Assembly (NCBI GenBank): GCA_025060675.1
Contig: JANXBI010000021.1
Location: 1-5,524, forward strand
From: Candidatus Caldatribacterium sp.
Lineage (GTDB): Bacteria > Atribacterota > Atribacteria > Atribacterales > Caldatribacteriaceae
Reading direction: 5' to 3'
Length of the DNA stretch: 5,524 nucleotides
Part shown: positions 1-5,363 of the stretch, piece after piece
Numbering within the stretch: the first letter of the stretch is position 1
Layout: each line of letters begins with the position of its first letter
Made by a program: the position numbers and the translations under genes
The notes under the pieces: generated by a model
The model's input: the letters and a program-made list of their open reading frames with translations, nothing else
The model's database searches: none
Told to the model about the DNA's origin: nothing

Positions 1-142
1 TGATGCCATACTTCTCAGAGAGTTCTCGCTCCGAAGGGAGGAGATCTCCAGGGGCAAGGATACCCTCTTCAATCTGCTCCTTGATGATCTCCTTGAGCTG
101 GTAGTATAGGGGAATAGGGACTTTTCGATTAAGGGTAGACAT
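1..142 (-). CDS. GntR-family transcriptional regulator, N-terminal fragment (cut by window edge)
   Basis: Only the first 47 residues are inside the window; the gene runs off the left edge with no stop. The start is ATG at 142, preceded by an AGGAG Shine-Dalgarno at 149-153 with a six-base gap, which makes the start secure. The visible protein begins MSTLNRKVPIPLYYQLKEII and continues with EGILAPGDLLPSERELSEKYGI. This is the typical opening of a GntR winged-helix DNA-binding domain: a P-LYYQLKE first helix, the G-L-PGD-LPSERELSE turn, then the start of the recognition region. The 'IPLYYQLKE' form is most common in the HutC/UTRA subfamily, which senses sugars, phosphosugars or other small metabolites through a C-terminal UTRA domain, but that domain is not visible here. 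The gene lies 95 bases after the last transporter gene, in the same direction, with its own promoter. It is likely an autoregulated local regulator, possibly of this importer; the target is inferred from position only. Confidence 0.9.
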   Translation of the reverse strand, partial: MSTLNRKVPIPLYYQLKEIIKEQIEEGILAPGDLLPSERELSEKYGI

Positions 143-181
143 ATTCAACTCCTTTGTTGAGACGTTTACATGCAAAAAGGT

Positions 182-194
182 TAAATGGTATTTA
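182..194. promoter_or_regulatory. Candidate operator palindrome at the GntR transcription start
   Basis: TAAAT-GGT-ATTTA is a perfect 5-bp inverted repeat with a three-base centre. It lies just downstream of the predicted transcription start of the left-hand GntR gene (about +3 to +15), where a bound repressor would block transcription. The overlapping octamer GTATTTAC (188-195) has the GT....AC frame of HutC-type GntR operators, but its centre does not match the usual TA core. The assignment as an autoregulatory operator is inference from position and symmetry. Confidence 0.3.
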
Positions 195-202
195 CAAGAA
201 AC

Positions 203-232
203 ATTATAAACGAGTCATCCACTCACCGTCAA
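203..232 (-). promoter_or_regulatory. Sigma-70-type promoter for the downstream GntR gene
   Basis: Read on the minus strand, TTGACG (227-232, five of six matches to the -35 consensus) is followed by 18 bases and then a perfect TATAAT -10 box (203-208). Transcription would start near 196-197, leaving a leader of about 55 bases before the GntR start at 142. The -35 box lies only five bases beyond the permease 2 stop codon. The regulator can therefore be made independently of the transporter transcript, although read-through is also possible because I see no terminator after permease 2. The spacer contains a short inverted repeat, GAGT-N5-ACTC (212-224), that could be a protein contact but is short enough to occur by chance. 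Confidence 0.7.
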
Positions 233-237
233 GCCTT

Positions 238-1197
238 CTACTTCACTACCCGAATCCTTTTTCGATCCATAGTAGCCACAGCAACCGCTACGGCAATAAG
301 GCCAAAGATAACCATTTGGATGTCCCGTCCAAGAGCAAGCATCAACATACCACTCTGCATCCAGGTAATGATGATGACTCCAAGGAGAGTGCGGTGAGGC
401 CCGCCACTACCTCCCGAAAGCGCCGTACCACCAGCAACCACGCTGGCAAAGAGCGGAATAGACATGTCAGATCCAATAAGCATTGATCCGCCACCAAGTT
501 GTGCCATGTAGAGGACCCCCGCAACCCCGGCAAGGAATCCACTGAGGGCAAAGACAAGGATGCGCTGCCTTTCAACGTTGATCCCTGAGAGGCGGGCAGC
601 GACAAGATTTCCTCCGATGGCATAAGTCCGCCGTCCAAAAGGTGTACAAAGAGCAACAAATGTGCTCAGCGCCCAAATACCTATTGCCCAGTAGAATATG
701 GCTGGCAACCCTAAAAGGAAGGTTGTAGCTAAACCTCGAAACCGCTCATCGTACATGATATGGAGGAAGCCTTTAGAAAGGTAGAGCGCAATCCCTTCAA
801 CGACAATTGAAACCCCCAGCGTAGCCATGAAAGAAGGAACACGGAGATAAGCCAAAAGAACCCCGTTGAGCACTCCAATACCCAGGCTCACCAAGAGGGC
901 AAAGGGAATAGCGAAAAAGCCAAATTGCCCAATGTACATGACACAAAGAAGCGCCGCAAGCTTAAGGACACTGGGCACTGCAAAGTCAAAAGACCCCATC
1001 ATAATGACAAAGGTAAGCCCACACGCAGCAATGAGGAAGTAGGACATGGCATAGATAAGGGTTATAAACCCTTCATACCGGAGAAAAGCAGGATGAGCGA
1101 TCTGGAACCCAAAGACGATGGCAAAAGCTACAAGAAGAGGCCACAAAGTTCCAGCGTTGCGACGTATCCATGTTGGTGAAATGACCCCGTGCAGCAC
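238..1197 (-). CDS. CUT2-family sugar ABC transporter permease (RbsC-like), second permease
   Basis: An integral inner-membrane permease of 319 residues, the usual RbsC length (about 310-330). Start: GTG at 1197, seven bases after a GGAG Shine-Dalgarno (1205-1208) and 14 bases after the first base of the permease 1 stop. The open frame continues upstream to 1338, but that part lies inside permease 1 and looks non-native. Family landmarks: a first hydrophobic helix at about residues 18-35; MGSFDFAVPS (67-76), corresponding to the GGIDLSVGS motif of RbsC proteins; LSGINVERQRILVFALSGFLAG (203-224), the cytoplasmic coupling-loop region; and VAGGTALSGGSGGPHRT (254-270), the glycine-rich signature. 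About eight to ten membrane segments are expected. A short basic tail, DRKRIRVVK, ends the protein. It is clearly different in sequence from the neighbouring permease, so the two probably form a heteromeric pore. The substrate cannot be told from sequence. Confidence 0.92.
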   Translation of the reverse strand: MLHGVISPTWIRRNAGTLWPLLVAFAIVFGFQIAHPAFLRYEGFITLIYAMSYFLIAACGLTFVIMMGSFDFAVPSVLKLAALLCVMYIGQFGFFAIPFALLVSLGIGVLNGVLLAYLRVPSFMATLGVSIVVEGIALYLSKGFLHIMYDERFRGLATTFLLGLPAIFYWAIGIWALSTFVALCTPFGRRTYAIGGNLVAARLSGINVERQRILVFALSGFLAGVAGVLYMAQLGGGSMLIGSDMSIPLFASVVAGGTALSGGSGGPHRTLLGVIIITWMQSGMLMLALGRDIQMVIFGLIAVAVAVATMDRKRIRVVK

Positions 1198-1210
1198 GTT
1201 CCCTCTCCCC

Positions 1211-2155
1211 CTACGTGATCTCGACTCCCCTGATACCCCTTGCACCAACAACGATAGACACAATAAGGAGGACACCGACAAGGAGCTGGAGAATTTCAGG
1301 ATGGAGAAGGGAGAGGTAAAGACCCCTATAGAAAACACTGAAAGTCAAAGCACCCAGAATGGTCCGCTGTGGTCCTCCACTCCCCCCGACAAGTGGCGTT
1401 CCACCAAGGACGATAGCCACAAGAGGCCATACAACGTTTTTTAGGTTAAGCTCAACTGGAACAGACCCTCCAAGGTGCTGGAAAAGTACAATAGCCCCAA
1501 GACCAGTGAATAGCCCACTTAAGGCGAAGGCTATGATTTTGTACTTTGTGACCGGAATACCAGCAAGTTGTGCTCCCTCTTCGTTCGAGCCAATGGCATA
1601 GAGGTAGACACCCATTCGCGTCCGCTCCATAAGGTAAACCGCGCTCGCAATAAACGGAAGCGACCAAAGAAATGCCGTAGGGATATATGGGATGAGAGGT
1701 GCGGTAATGAACTCGTATCCCTTCACCGCTCGAGAGTACCCTCCAGAAAGGATGGCTGTGAGTCCCCAGTACACCACGAGGAGACACAGGGTTAGAATAA
1801 AAGAAGGCATTTTCCCCTTTGCATGAACCACTCCGACAAAAAGTCCTGTACCAAGACCAAGGAGGGGAAAAATGAGAATAGCCCAGAGCCCCAAGCTCGG
1901 CGTAAGAAGCCAAACAAGAATCCCCCCAAGCATCCATATACCCACATACGAAAGGTCTAAGGACCCCATGACCACAACCATAGAGGGTCCTAAAGCAAAA
2001 AGGGTAAGAGTCACGAATTGTTTAAGGATAGTTGTCAAGTTGAGACCCGTGAGGAAACGTTGTGGATACAAGAGAGAAAAAAGGACCACAAGACCCACAA
2101 GCACGAAGAATACCGGATTTGTACTGAAAACGGCAAACAGTCTTCGAGAGTTCAT
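1211..2155 (-). CDS. CUT2-family sugar ABC transporter permease (RbsC-like), first permease
   Basis: An integral membrane permease of 314 residues. Start: ATG at 2155, overlapping the ATPase stop as ATGA (four-base overlap, translational coupling). A longer in-frame opening to 2242 would lie in ATPase coding sequence and gives a charged, non-family N-terminus, so it was not used. Landmarks: first hydrophobic helix at residues 14-30; MGSLDLSYVGIW (63-74), matching the RbsC GGIDLSVGS motif; KMPSFILTL (115-123), the conserved P-SFI-TL segment after an early cytoplasmic loop; LAGIPVTKYKIIAFALSG (197-214), the coupling-loop region; and LGGTPLVGGSGGPQRT (250-265), the glycine-rich signature. The C-terminus has more hydrophobic segments ending in GARGIRGVEIT. 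All core RbsC features are present and nothing appears truncated. The Shine-Dalgarno is weak (GGCGGTGG), consistent with coupling to the ATPase gene. Confidence 0.93.
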   Translation of the reverse strand: MNSRRLFAVFSTNPVFFVLVGLVVLFSLLYPQRFLTGLNLTTILKQFVTLTLFALGPSMVVVMGSLDLSYVGIWMLGGILVWLLTPSLGLWAILIFPLLGLGTGLFVGVVHAKGKMPSFILTLCLLVVYWGLTAILSGGYSRAVKGYEFITAPLIPYIPTAFLWSLPFIASAVYLMERTRMGVYLYAIGSNEEGAQLAGIPVTKYKIIAFALSGLFTGLGAIVLFQHLGGSVPVELNLKNVVWPLVAIVLGGTPLVGGSGGPQRTILGALTFSVFYRGLYLSLLHPEILQLLVGVLLIVSIVVGARGIRGVEIT

Positions 2156-3684
2156 TGGTACACCACCGCCATCTCTTGAAACGCTCTCGCGTCTATCACT
2201 TTCTCTACCCTTCCCTTCCGCATCACAAGGACACGATCGCAAAGCAAAGCGTACTCTTTTGGATCATCGCTCACTAAAACCAAAGCAATACCCCGGCGTT
2301 TCATCTCAAGAAGCACCCTGTAGATGTCTTCCCGAGCTCCCACGTCAATGCCTATTGTGGGGTCCTCAAGGAGGAGAATGTCTGGGCTCCGTTCAAGCCA
2401 CTTCCCCATCGAGACCTTCTGTTTATTGCCTCCACTCAGGGCGTAACAATCGGTATACACGCTAGGAGCTTTGATGCCAAGTTTCTCCACTATGGCTTTC
2501 GCCATCCTTTCTTCTTTCCCAAAGTGGATGATCGGAAAGTAACGGCGAAGAACCTTTTTAAGGTTCACGATAGAAATGTTCTTAGCAATGGACCACTGGA
2601 AAAAGAGCTCTTTTCCCGATTCCCCTGAACAGTACCCAATGCCCCTGGCAAGACGGACATAGGGTGGTTCATGAGAACCTACACTCTGTCCCTTTACGTA
2701 CAGCCTTCCTCCCTCAAACGCTAAGATTCCTGCAAGGGTTCGTATGATTTCGCTCTTCCCAGAACCGGCTGGTCCGAAAAGGCCAAGACATTCTCCCCGA
2801 TGGAGCTCAAAGGAAACATCATAGTATGCACCACTTCTTGTAAGTCTTTCAGCCCGCAGGATGACTTCAGGTGAAACCGTAGGTATCTCTTCACTCGAGG
2901 TATACATCAAAGACTCCCGTCCCACAATAGCTCGGAAAAGGTCGTCTTCAGTCACCGCGTCTTTTGAGAAATCATAATGGGCAACAAGCCTTCCATCTCT
3001 GAGCACGTACACCCGATCCACAAACTCCATAACCTCAGGGATAATGTGCGAGACAAAAATAAAGGAGGCTCGTTCCTTCATACGGAGAATGTTAGCAAAA
3101 AGTTCCTTCCTCTCTTCAAGAGTTAAAGGAGCCGTAGGTTCATCAAGAATAATGACAGGAGTAACCTCCTCGCCCTTCCTTTCAAGACGAATCCCAAGAA
3201 CCGCCCGTGCGATCTCCACCATTTTCTGTGTTGCAAGGGGAAGCTCATACATGAAGCTGTCAGTATCACAGGTCACGTGGAATTCATCAAGAATGGCCCT
3301 TGCTTCCTCGCGCATTACTGTTTTGCAAAGTCCAAAGGGGCCCCGGTACTTTTCCTCATGACCAAGGAAGAGAAACTGGTATACCCGAAGGTGAGGTATG
3401 ACTCCTCGCTCTTGGTACACGATAGAAATGCCTCGCTGGGCAGCCTCTTTCGGGTTCCGAGGAAAAGGGACTTTCTTCCCCCCAAGGAAGAGCACTCCCT
3501 GATCAGGAGCATATACTCCGGAAAGGATCTTCATCAGGGTGGACTTTCCCGCCCCGTTTTCCCCCACAACCCCGACAATCTCGCCTGGGTAAACTGCGAT
3601 ACTAACACTGTCAAGTGCTCGTACAACACCATCGAAGGTCTTTGAGACATCTCGGACTTCAAGAACAGGGACAGCCTTCTCCAT
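2152..3684 (-). CDS. CUT2-family sugar ABC transporter ATP-binding protein (RbsA/MglA-like, two NBDs)
   Basis: A cytoplasmic energy subunit of 510 residues, the normal length for RbsA/MglA/XylG proteins with two fused nucleotide-binding domains. Start: ATG at 3684 (MEKAVPVLEVRDVSKTF), with a GGGAAG purine tract just upstream. The open frame continues to 4020, but that portion lies under the binding-protein gene and is not family-like. NBD1: Walker A GENGAGKST (41-49), Q-loop Q91, a degenerate signature LPLATQ (148-153) where relatives have an LSxGxQ form, Walker B ILDEPT (179-184), and switch histidine H213. NBD2: Walker A GPAGSGKSE (304-312), signature LSGGN (416-420), Walker B LLLEDPT (437-443) with the two acids in the order E440-D441 instead of D-E, and VSDD (471-474) in place of the switch histidine. 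The composite site built from NBD1 Walker motifs and the NBD2 signature is intact; the other looks impaired. One ATPase serving two different permeases fits this asymmetry. Confidence 0.95.
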   Translation of the reverse strand: MEKAVPVLEVRDVSKTFDGVVRALDSVSIAVYPGEIVGVVGENGAGKSTLMKILSGVYAPDQGVLFLGGKKVPFPRNPKEAAQRGISIVYQERGVIPHLRVYQFLFLGHEEKYRGPFGLCKTVMREEARAILDEFHVTCDTDSFMYELPLATQKMVEIARAVLGIRLERKGEEVTPVIILDEPTAPLTLEERKELFANILRMKERASFIFVSHIIPEVMEFVDRVYVLRDGRLVAHYDFSKDAVTEDDLFRAIVGRESLMYTSSEEIPTVSPEVILRAERLTRSGAYYDVSFELHRGECLGLFGPAGSGKSEIIRTLAGILAFEGGRLYVKGQSVGSHEPPYVRLARGIGYCSGESGKELFFQWSIAKNISIVNLKKVLRRYFPIIHFGKEERMAKAIVEKLGIKAPSVYTDCYALSGGNKQKVSMGKWLERSPDILLLEDPTIGIDVGAREDIYRVLLEMKRRGIALVLVSDDPKEYALLCDRVLVMRKGRVEKVIDARAFQEMAVVYQ

Positions 3685-3705
3685 CAACTTCCCTACACCC
3701 CTATG

Positions 3706-3742
3706 AAAAATTCCCCCTGCCCTATCAGAGGGCAGGGGGAAT
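3706..3742 (-). terminator. Intra-operon hairpin plus T-run (partial terminator or 3' stabiliser)
   Basis: ATTCCCCCTGCCCT (3710-3723) and AGGGCAGGGGGAAT (3729-3742) pair perfectly over 14 bp, nine of them G-C, around a five-base loop. Read on the minus strand, the stem is followed at once by a T-run (AATTTTTC, ending near 3706). It starts nine bases past the binding-protein stop and ends about 20 bases before the ATPase start. It has the form of an intrinsic terminator, yet downstream genes depend on read-through because no promoter is evident in the 67-base gap. Hairpins at this place in sugar-transport operons commonly reduce downstream transcription or protect the upstream mRNA end, so that binding protein exceeds membrane components. 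That role is inferred here. Confidence 0.82.
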
Positions 3743-3751
3743 GATACTTTT

Positions 3752-5155
3752 TCACTTCCAGATAGGATCCCACTTAAGTTCTGGCGGGAATTTCTCGATG
3801 TACTTCTGTGCTTCTTCCCAAGTATCTGCCCAGCTGAAATCGAGGAAGAACTCGTAGAGCGCATCGACGTGTTTGCGGAAAGCTTCCATGCTACCAAACT
3901 TCTCAAGCTTTGCTGGGAAGTAGTAATCGTGCTGCCCGAGACGGAGATCTGCTCCTGCGTGACGATCGTAAGACAATCCAAGTTCCTGGCACTTGGCGAT
4001 AGACATGAGACGGAAGTCATATGGATACTCAGGTTTTTCAGCCTTCATCTGCCGTAGAATTTTCTCAAGATTTTCCTGAGTTGGAGCAAGGTAGAAGTTC
4101 GGATGCCAGATGAGACGAGCATCTCGAGCGAGTTTCTCAACCTCTCCAGGACGTCCGTAGGTGTTGATTCGAGGTGCTTGGAGCATTTCTTCAGGTAATG
4201 GGTACCAGGCACCCACGCACATATCGTAGAGCATGGGAACCATACGACCAGCAAAGTACGGGATGTCGAAACCAGCAGTGACAAGGAAATTCCCCTTGAG
4301 GATTTCCTCAGCAGTGGTCATCTCCATGTCTCGAGAAGCGGTGAAAGGACCAATAGGGATGCCACGATCCTCAAAGGCTCGTAGAGCTCCCATGGTTTGA
4401 GAATCATTAGCTCCCCACAGGCCCTCATAATCTGTACGTACCGCAAGCGCTGCCTCAGCGGCTTTGCGACCTCCCTCGTACCACCATTCACCGTACTGGT
4501 GCCCAAGAAGCTGCATCTCCGGATAGAAGCTCCAAGCCATGAAAACGCCCAGGTTAATATACACCGTGGAAACCGTTGCGACGGTCTTGTGTGCCTGATG
4601 GTGGAGGAGTTTTGTTTTCCCATTCTGGCGCATTTTTTCGAAGAGAATCATAAGGGGGAAGAAAGTCTGCTCATCGGAAAGTGGTGTGTTGTCGATAACC
4701 CAGCGTGGCCCAAGATCTCCCGGGAACATTTCGCCTGTGTATCCGAAGAATGTAGCCATGAAAACGTTATGCTCATTGCACACTCGGGCTAATTCTGGCA
4801 TCACCGCTGCAGAGGGACAGTTGTAAATAATCGCCTTTGCTCCAGCCGCAATCATGCTCTCTGTAGTCTCTACCCACGCTGCATCGGTTTCGGCGACAGC
4901 GCCTATAAACTCAAGGCCAAGTTGCCGACATGCTTGTTCCACCGCTTGCCAGCAAATCATAAGGTATTCCTGTGCAAGACCCCAGGTAATATACCCTATG
5001 GCAAACTTTTCCCCAGGTTGCGCATTCTTGTAGCGCTGCGCAAGCTCCATCCGTTTCTCATCGAGACGCAGTTCCTCCTGAGCAAACGCAGAAACCACAA
5101 ACACCACACTCAAAGCAACGATCACGAAGAACACCGCATACCGTATCCACCGCAT
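3752..5155 (-). CDS. Periplasmic sugar-binding protein of a CUT2 ABC transporter (Peripla_BP_4-like), long form
   Basis: The ligand-capturing subunit, 467 residues with ATG at 5155. That start has an AGGAGGG Shine-Dalgarno eight bases upstream; the alternative TTG at 5161 is only two bases from it and was rejected. Residues 1-25 (MRWIRYAVFFVIVALSVVFV then VSAFA) form a Sec signal peptide with probable cleavage before QEE26. No lipobox cysteine is present, so the protein should be free in the periplasm. The type I periplasmic-binding fold runs from about 50 to 335: it opens with KFAIGYITWG (50-59), includes MIAAGAKAIIYNCPS (101-115; the G-A-AI segment) and has the typical second-lobe motif LWGANDSQTMGALRAFEDRG (246-265). 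The rest, about 336-467, is an extension rich in aromatic and charged residues that ordinary 300-350-residue relatives lack. It is first in the operon, followed by a hairpin, which fits high expression. The ligand is unknown: a sugar, polyol or similar solute is the family expectation. Confidence 0.92.
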   Translation of the reverse strand: MRWIRYAVFFVIVALSVVFVVSAFAQEELRLDEKRMELAQRYKNAQPGEKFAIGYITWGLAQEYLMICWQAVEQACRQLGLEFIGAVAETDAAWVETTESMIAAGAKAIIYNCPSAAVMPELARVCNEHNVFMATFFGYTGEMFPGDLGPRWVIDNTPLSDEQTFFPLMILFEKMRQNGKTKLLHHQAHKTVATVSTVYINLGVFMAWSFYPEMQLLGHQYGEWWYEGGRKAAEAALAVRTDYEGLWGANDSQTMGALRAFEDRGIPIGPFTASRDMEMTTAEEILKGNFLVTAGFDIPYFAGRMVPMLYDMCVGAWYPLPEEMLQAPRINTYGRPGEVEKLARDARLIWHPNFYLAPTQENLEKILRQMKAEKPEYPYDFRLMSIAKCQELGLSYDRHAGADLRLGQHDYYFPAKLEKFGSMEAFRKHVDALYEFFLDFSWADTWEEAQKYIEKFPPELKWDPIWK

Positions 5156-5163
5156 ACACAAGC

Positions 5164-5168
5164 CCTCC
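5164..5168 (-). promoter_or_regulatory. Ribosome binding site that fixes the binding-protein start
   Basis: On the minus strand the sequence reads AAAGGAGGGC, then TTGTGT, then ATG. GGAGG (5164-5168) is eight bases from ATG at 5155 but only two from the in-frame TTG at 5161, which selects the ATG. It is the strongest Shine-Dalgarno in the operon, in line with high demand for binding protein. Confidence 0.8.
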
Positions 5169-5170
5169 TT

Positions 5171-5224
5171 TCAGTAATACTTACGTCTTTTCCAAAGGGC
5201 ATAGTTTCCCTTTTTTCCCTTCAA
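5171..5224 (-). CDS. Possible 17-residue leader ORF upstream of the binding-protein gene (doubtful)
   Basis: A TTG codon at 5224 follows a GGAGG (5229-5233) by four bases and opens an ORF encoding MKGKKGNYALWKRRKYY, if TTG initiates as Met. Its TGA stop (5171-5173) lies immediately against the Shine-Dalgarno of the binding-protein gene, an arrangement that could couple translation. The peptide is strongly basic and resembles no family I know. A good Shine-Dalgarno and tidy stop placement are the only support. The purine-rich leader could produce this by chance, and TTG is an inefficient start. Confidence 0.18.
   Translation of the reverse strand: MKGKKGNYALWKRRKYY
5194..5213 (-). promoter_or_regulatory. 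Small hairpin in the operon leader
   Basis: AAAGGG (5194-5199) and CCCTTT (5208-5213) form a 6-bp inverted repeat around an eight-base loop in the leader, about 40 bases upstream of the binding-protein start. In the direction of the mRNA it is not followed by a T-run, so it is not a terminator for this operon. It may be a minor structural element of the leader or chance in a purine-rich tract. Confidence 0.25.
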
Positions 5225-5254
5225 ACCACCTCCACAATTTTTTCTCCTGAAAAG

Positions 5255-5283
5255 AATGTACCCCGAAGAAGGGGAATTGTCAA
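5255..5283 (-). promoter_or_regulatory. Sigma-70-type promoter of the ABC transporter operon
   Basis: On the minus strand, a perfect -35 box TTGACA (5278-5283) is followed by exactly 17 bases and TACATT (5255-5260, four of six matches to TATAAT). Transcription would begin near 5248, giving a leader of about 90 bases before the binding-protein start at 5155. The spacer holds an inverted repeat, CCCC-N6-GGGG (5261-5274), between the two boxes, where a repressor could exclude RNA polymerase. The combination of perfect -35, ideal spacing and position ahead of the first transporter gene makes this the likely operon promoter. Confidence 0.72.
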
Positions 5284-5330
5284 TAGGATGTATTAACCTT
5301 AAAACCAGAAGAAAGCAAAAGGAACACTAC

Positions 5331-5357
5331 GGAAAAAGAACAAAACTCGAGGTTTTG
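5331..5357 (-). terminator. Weak intrinsic terminator-like hairpin after the upstream GntR gene
   Basis: CAAAAC (5341-5346) and GTTTTG (5352-5357) form a 6-bp inverted repeat with a five-base TCGAG centre. It starts about seven bases after the stop codon of the upstream GntR gene. In the transcribed direction it is followed by TTCTTTTTCC (5331-5340), a T-rich tail. The stem is short and mostly A-T, so termination would be inefficient. The same palindrome could instead be a regulator site about 60 bases upstream of the operon -35 box. Confidence 0.4.
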
Positions 5358-5363
5358 AAACAA

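Noticed and set aside
154..486. Plus-strand ORF of 110 residues reaching from the left intergenic gap into permease 2
   Set aside because: Two thirds of it is antisense to permease 2, and its composition (Arg, His, Lys, Ser) looks like a shadow frame; no Shine-Dalgarno.
1198..1338. Upstream extension of permease 2 to an ORF of 366 residues
   Set aside because: It lies wholly inside the end of permease 1 or the short gap; GTG at 1197 has a good Shine-Dalgarno and gives the usual family length.
2156..2242. Upstream extension of permease 1 to 343 residues
   Set aside because: The extra part is a charged stretch within the ATPase gene; ATG at 2155 in an ATGA overlap fits the family and operon organisation.
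1872..2465. Plus-strand ORF of 197 residues opposite permease 1 and the ATPase
   Set aside because: It spans the junction of two well-supported minus-strand genes, is rich in Arg, Pro and Ser without any domain, and has no evident Shine-Dalgarno or promoter; it is an antisense shadow.
3277..3645. Plus-strand ORF of 122 residues opposite NBD1 of the ATPase
   Set aside because: Fully antisense to conserved coding sequence including Walker A; no family features.
3685..4020. N-terminal extension of the ATPase reading frame by 112 residues
   Set aside because: It runs beneath the 3' end of the binding-protein gene in another frame, crosses the hairpin, is serine-rich and unlike RbsA proteins; ATG at 3684 gives the normal N-terminus.
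5159..5161. TTG start for the binding protein giving two extra residues
   Set aside because: It is only two bases from the Shine-Dalgarno, whereas the ATG at 5155 has ideal spacing.
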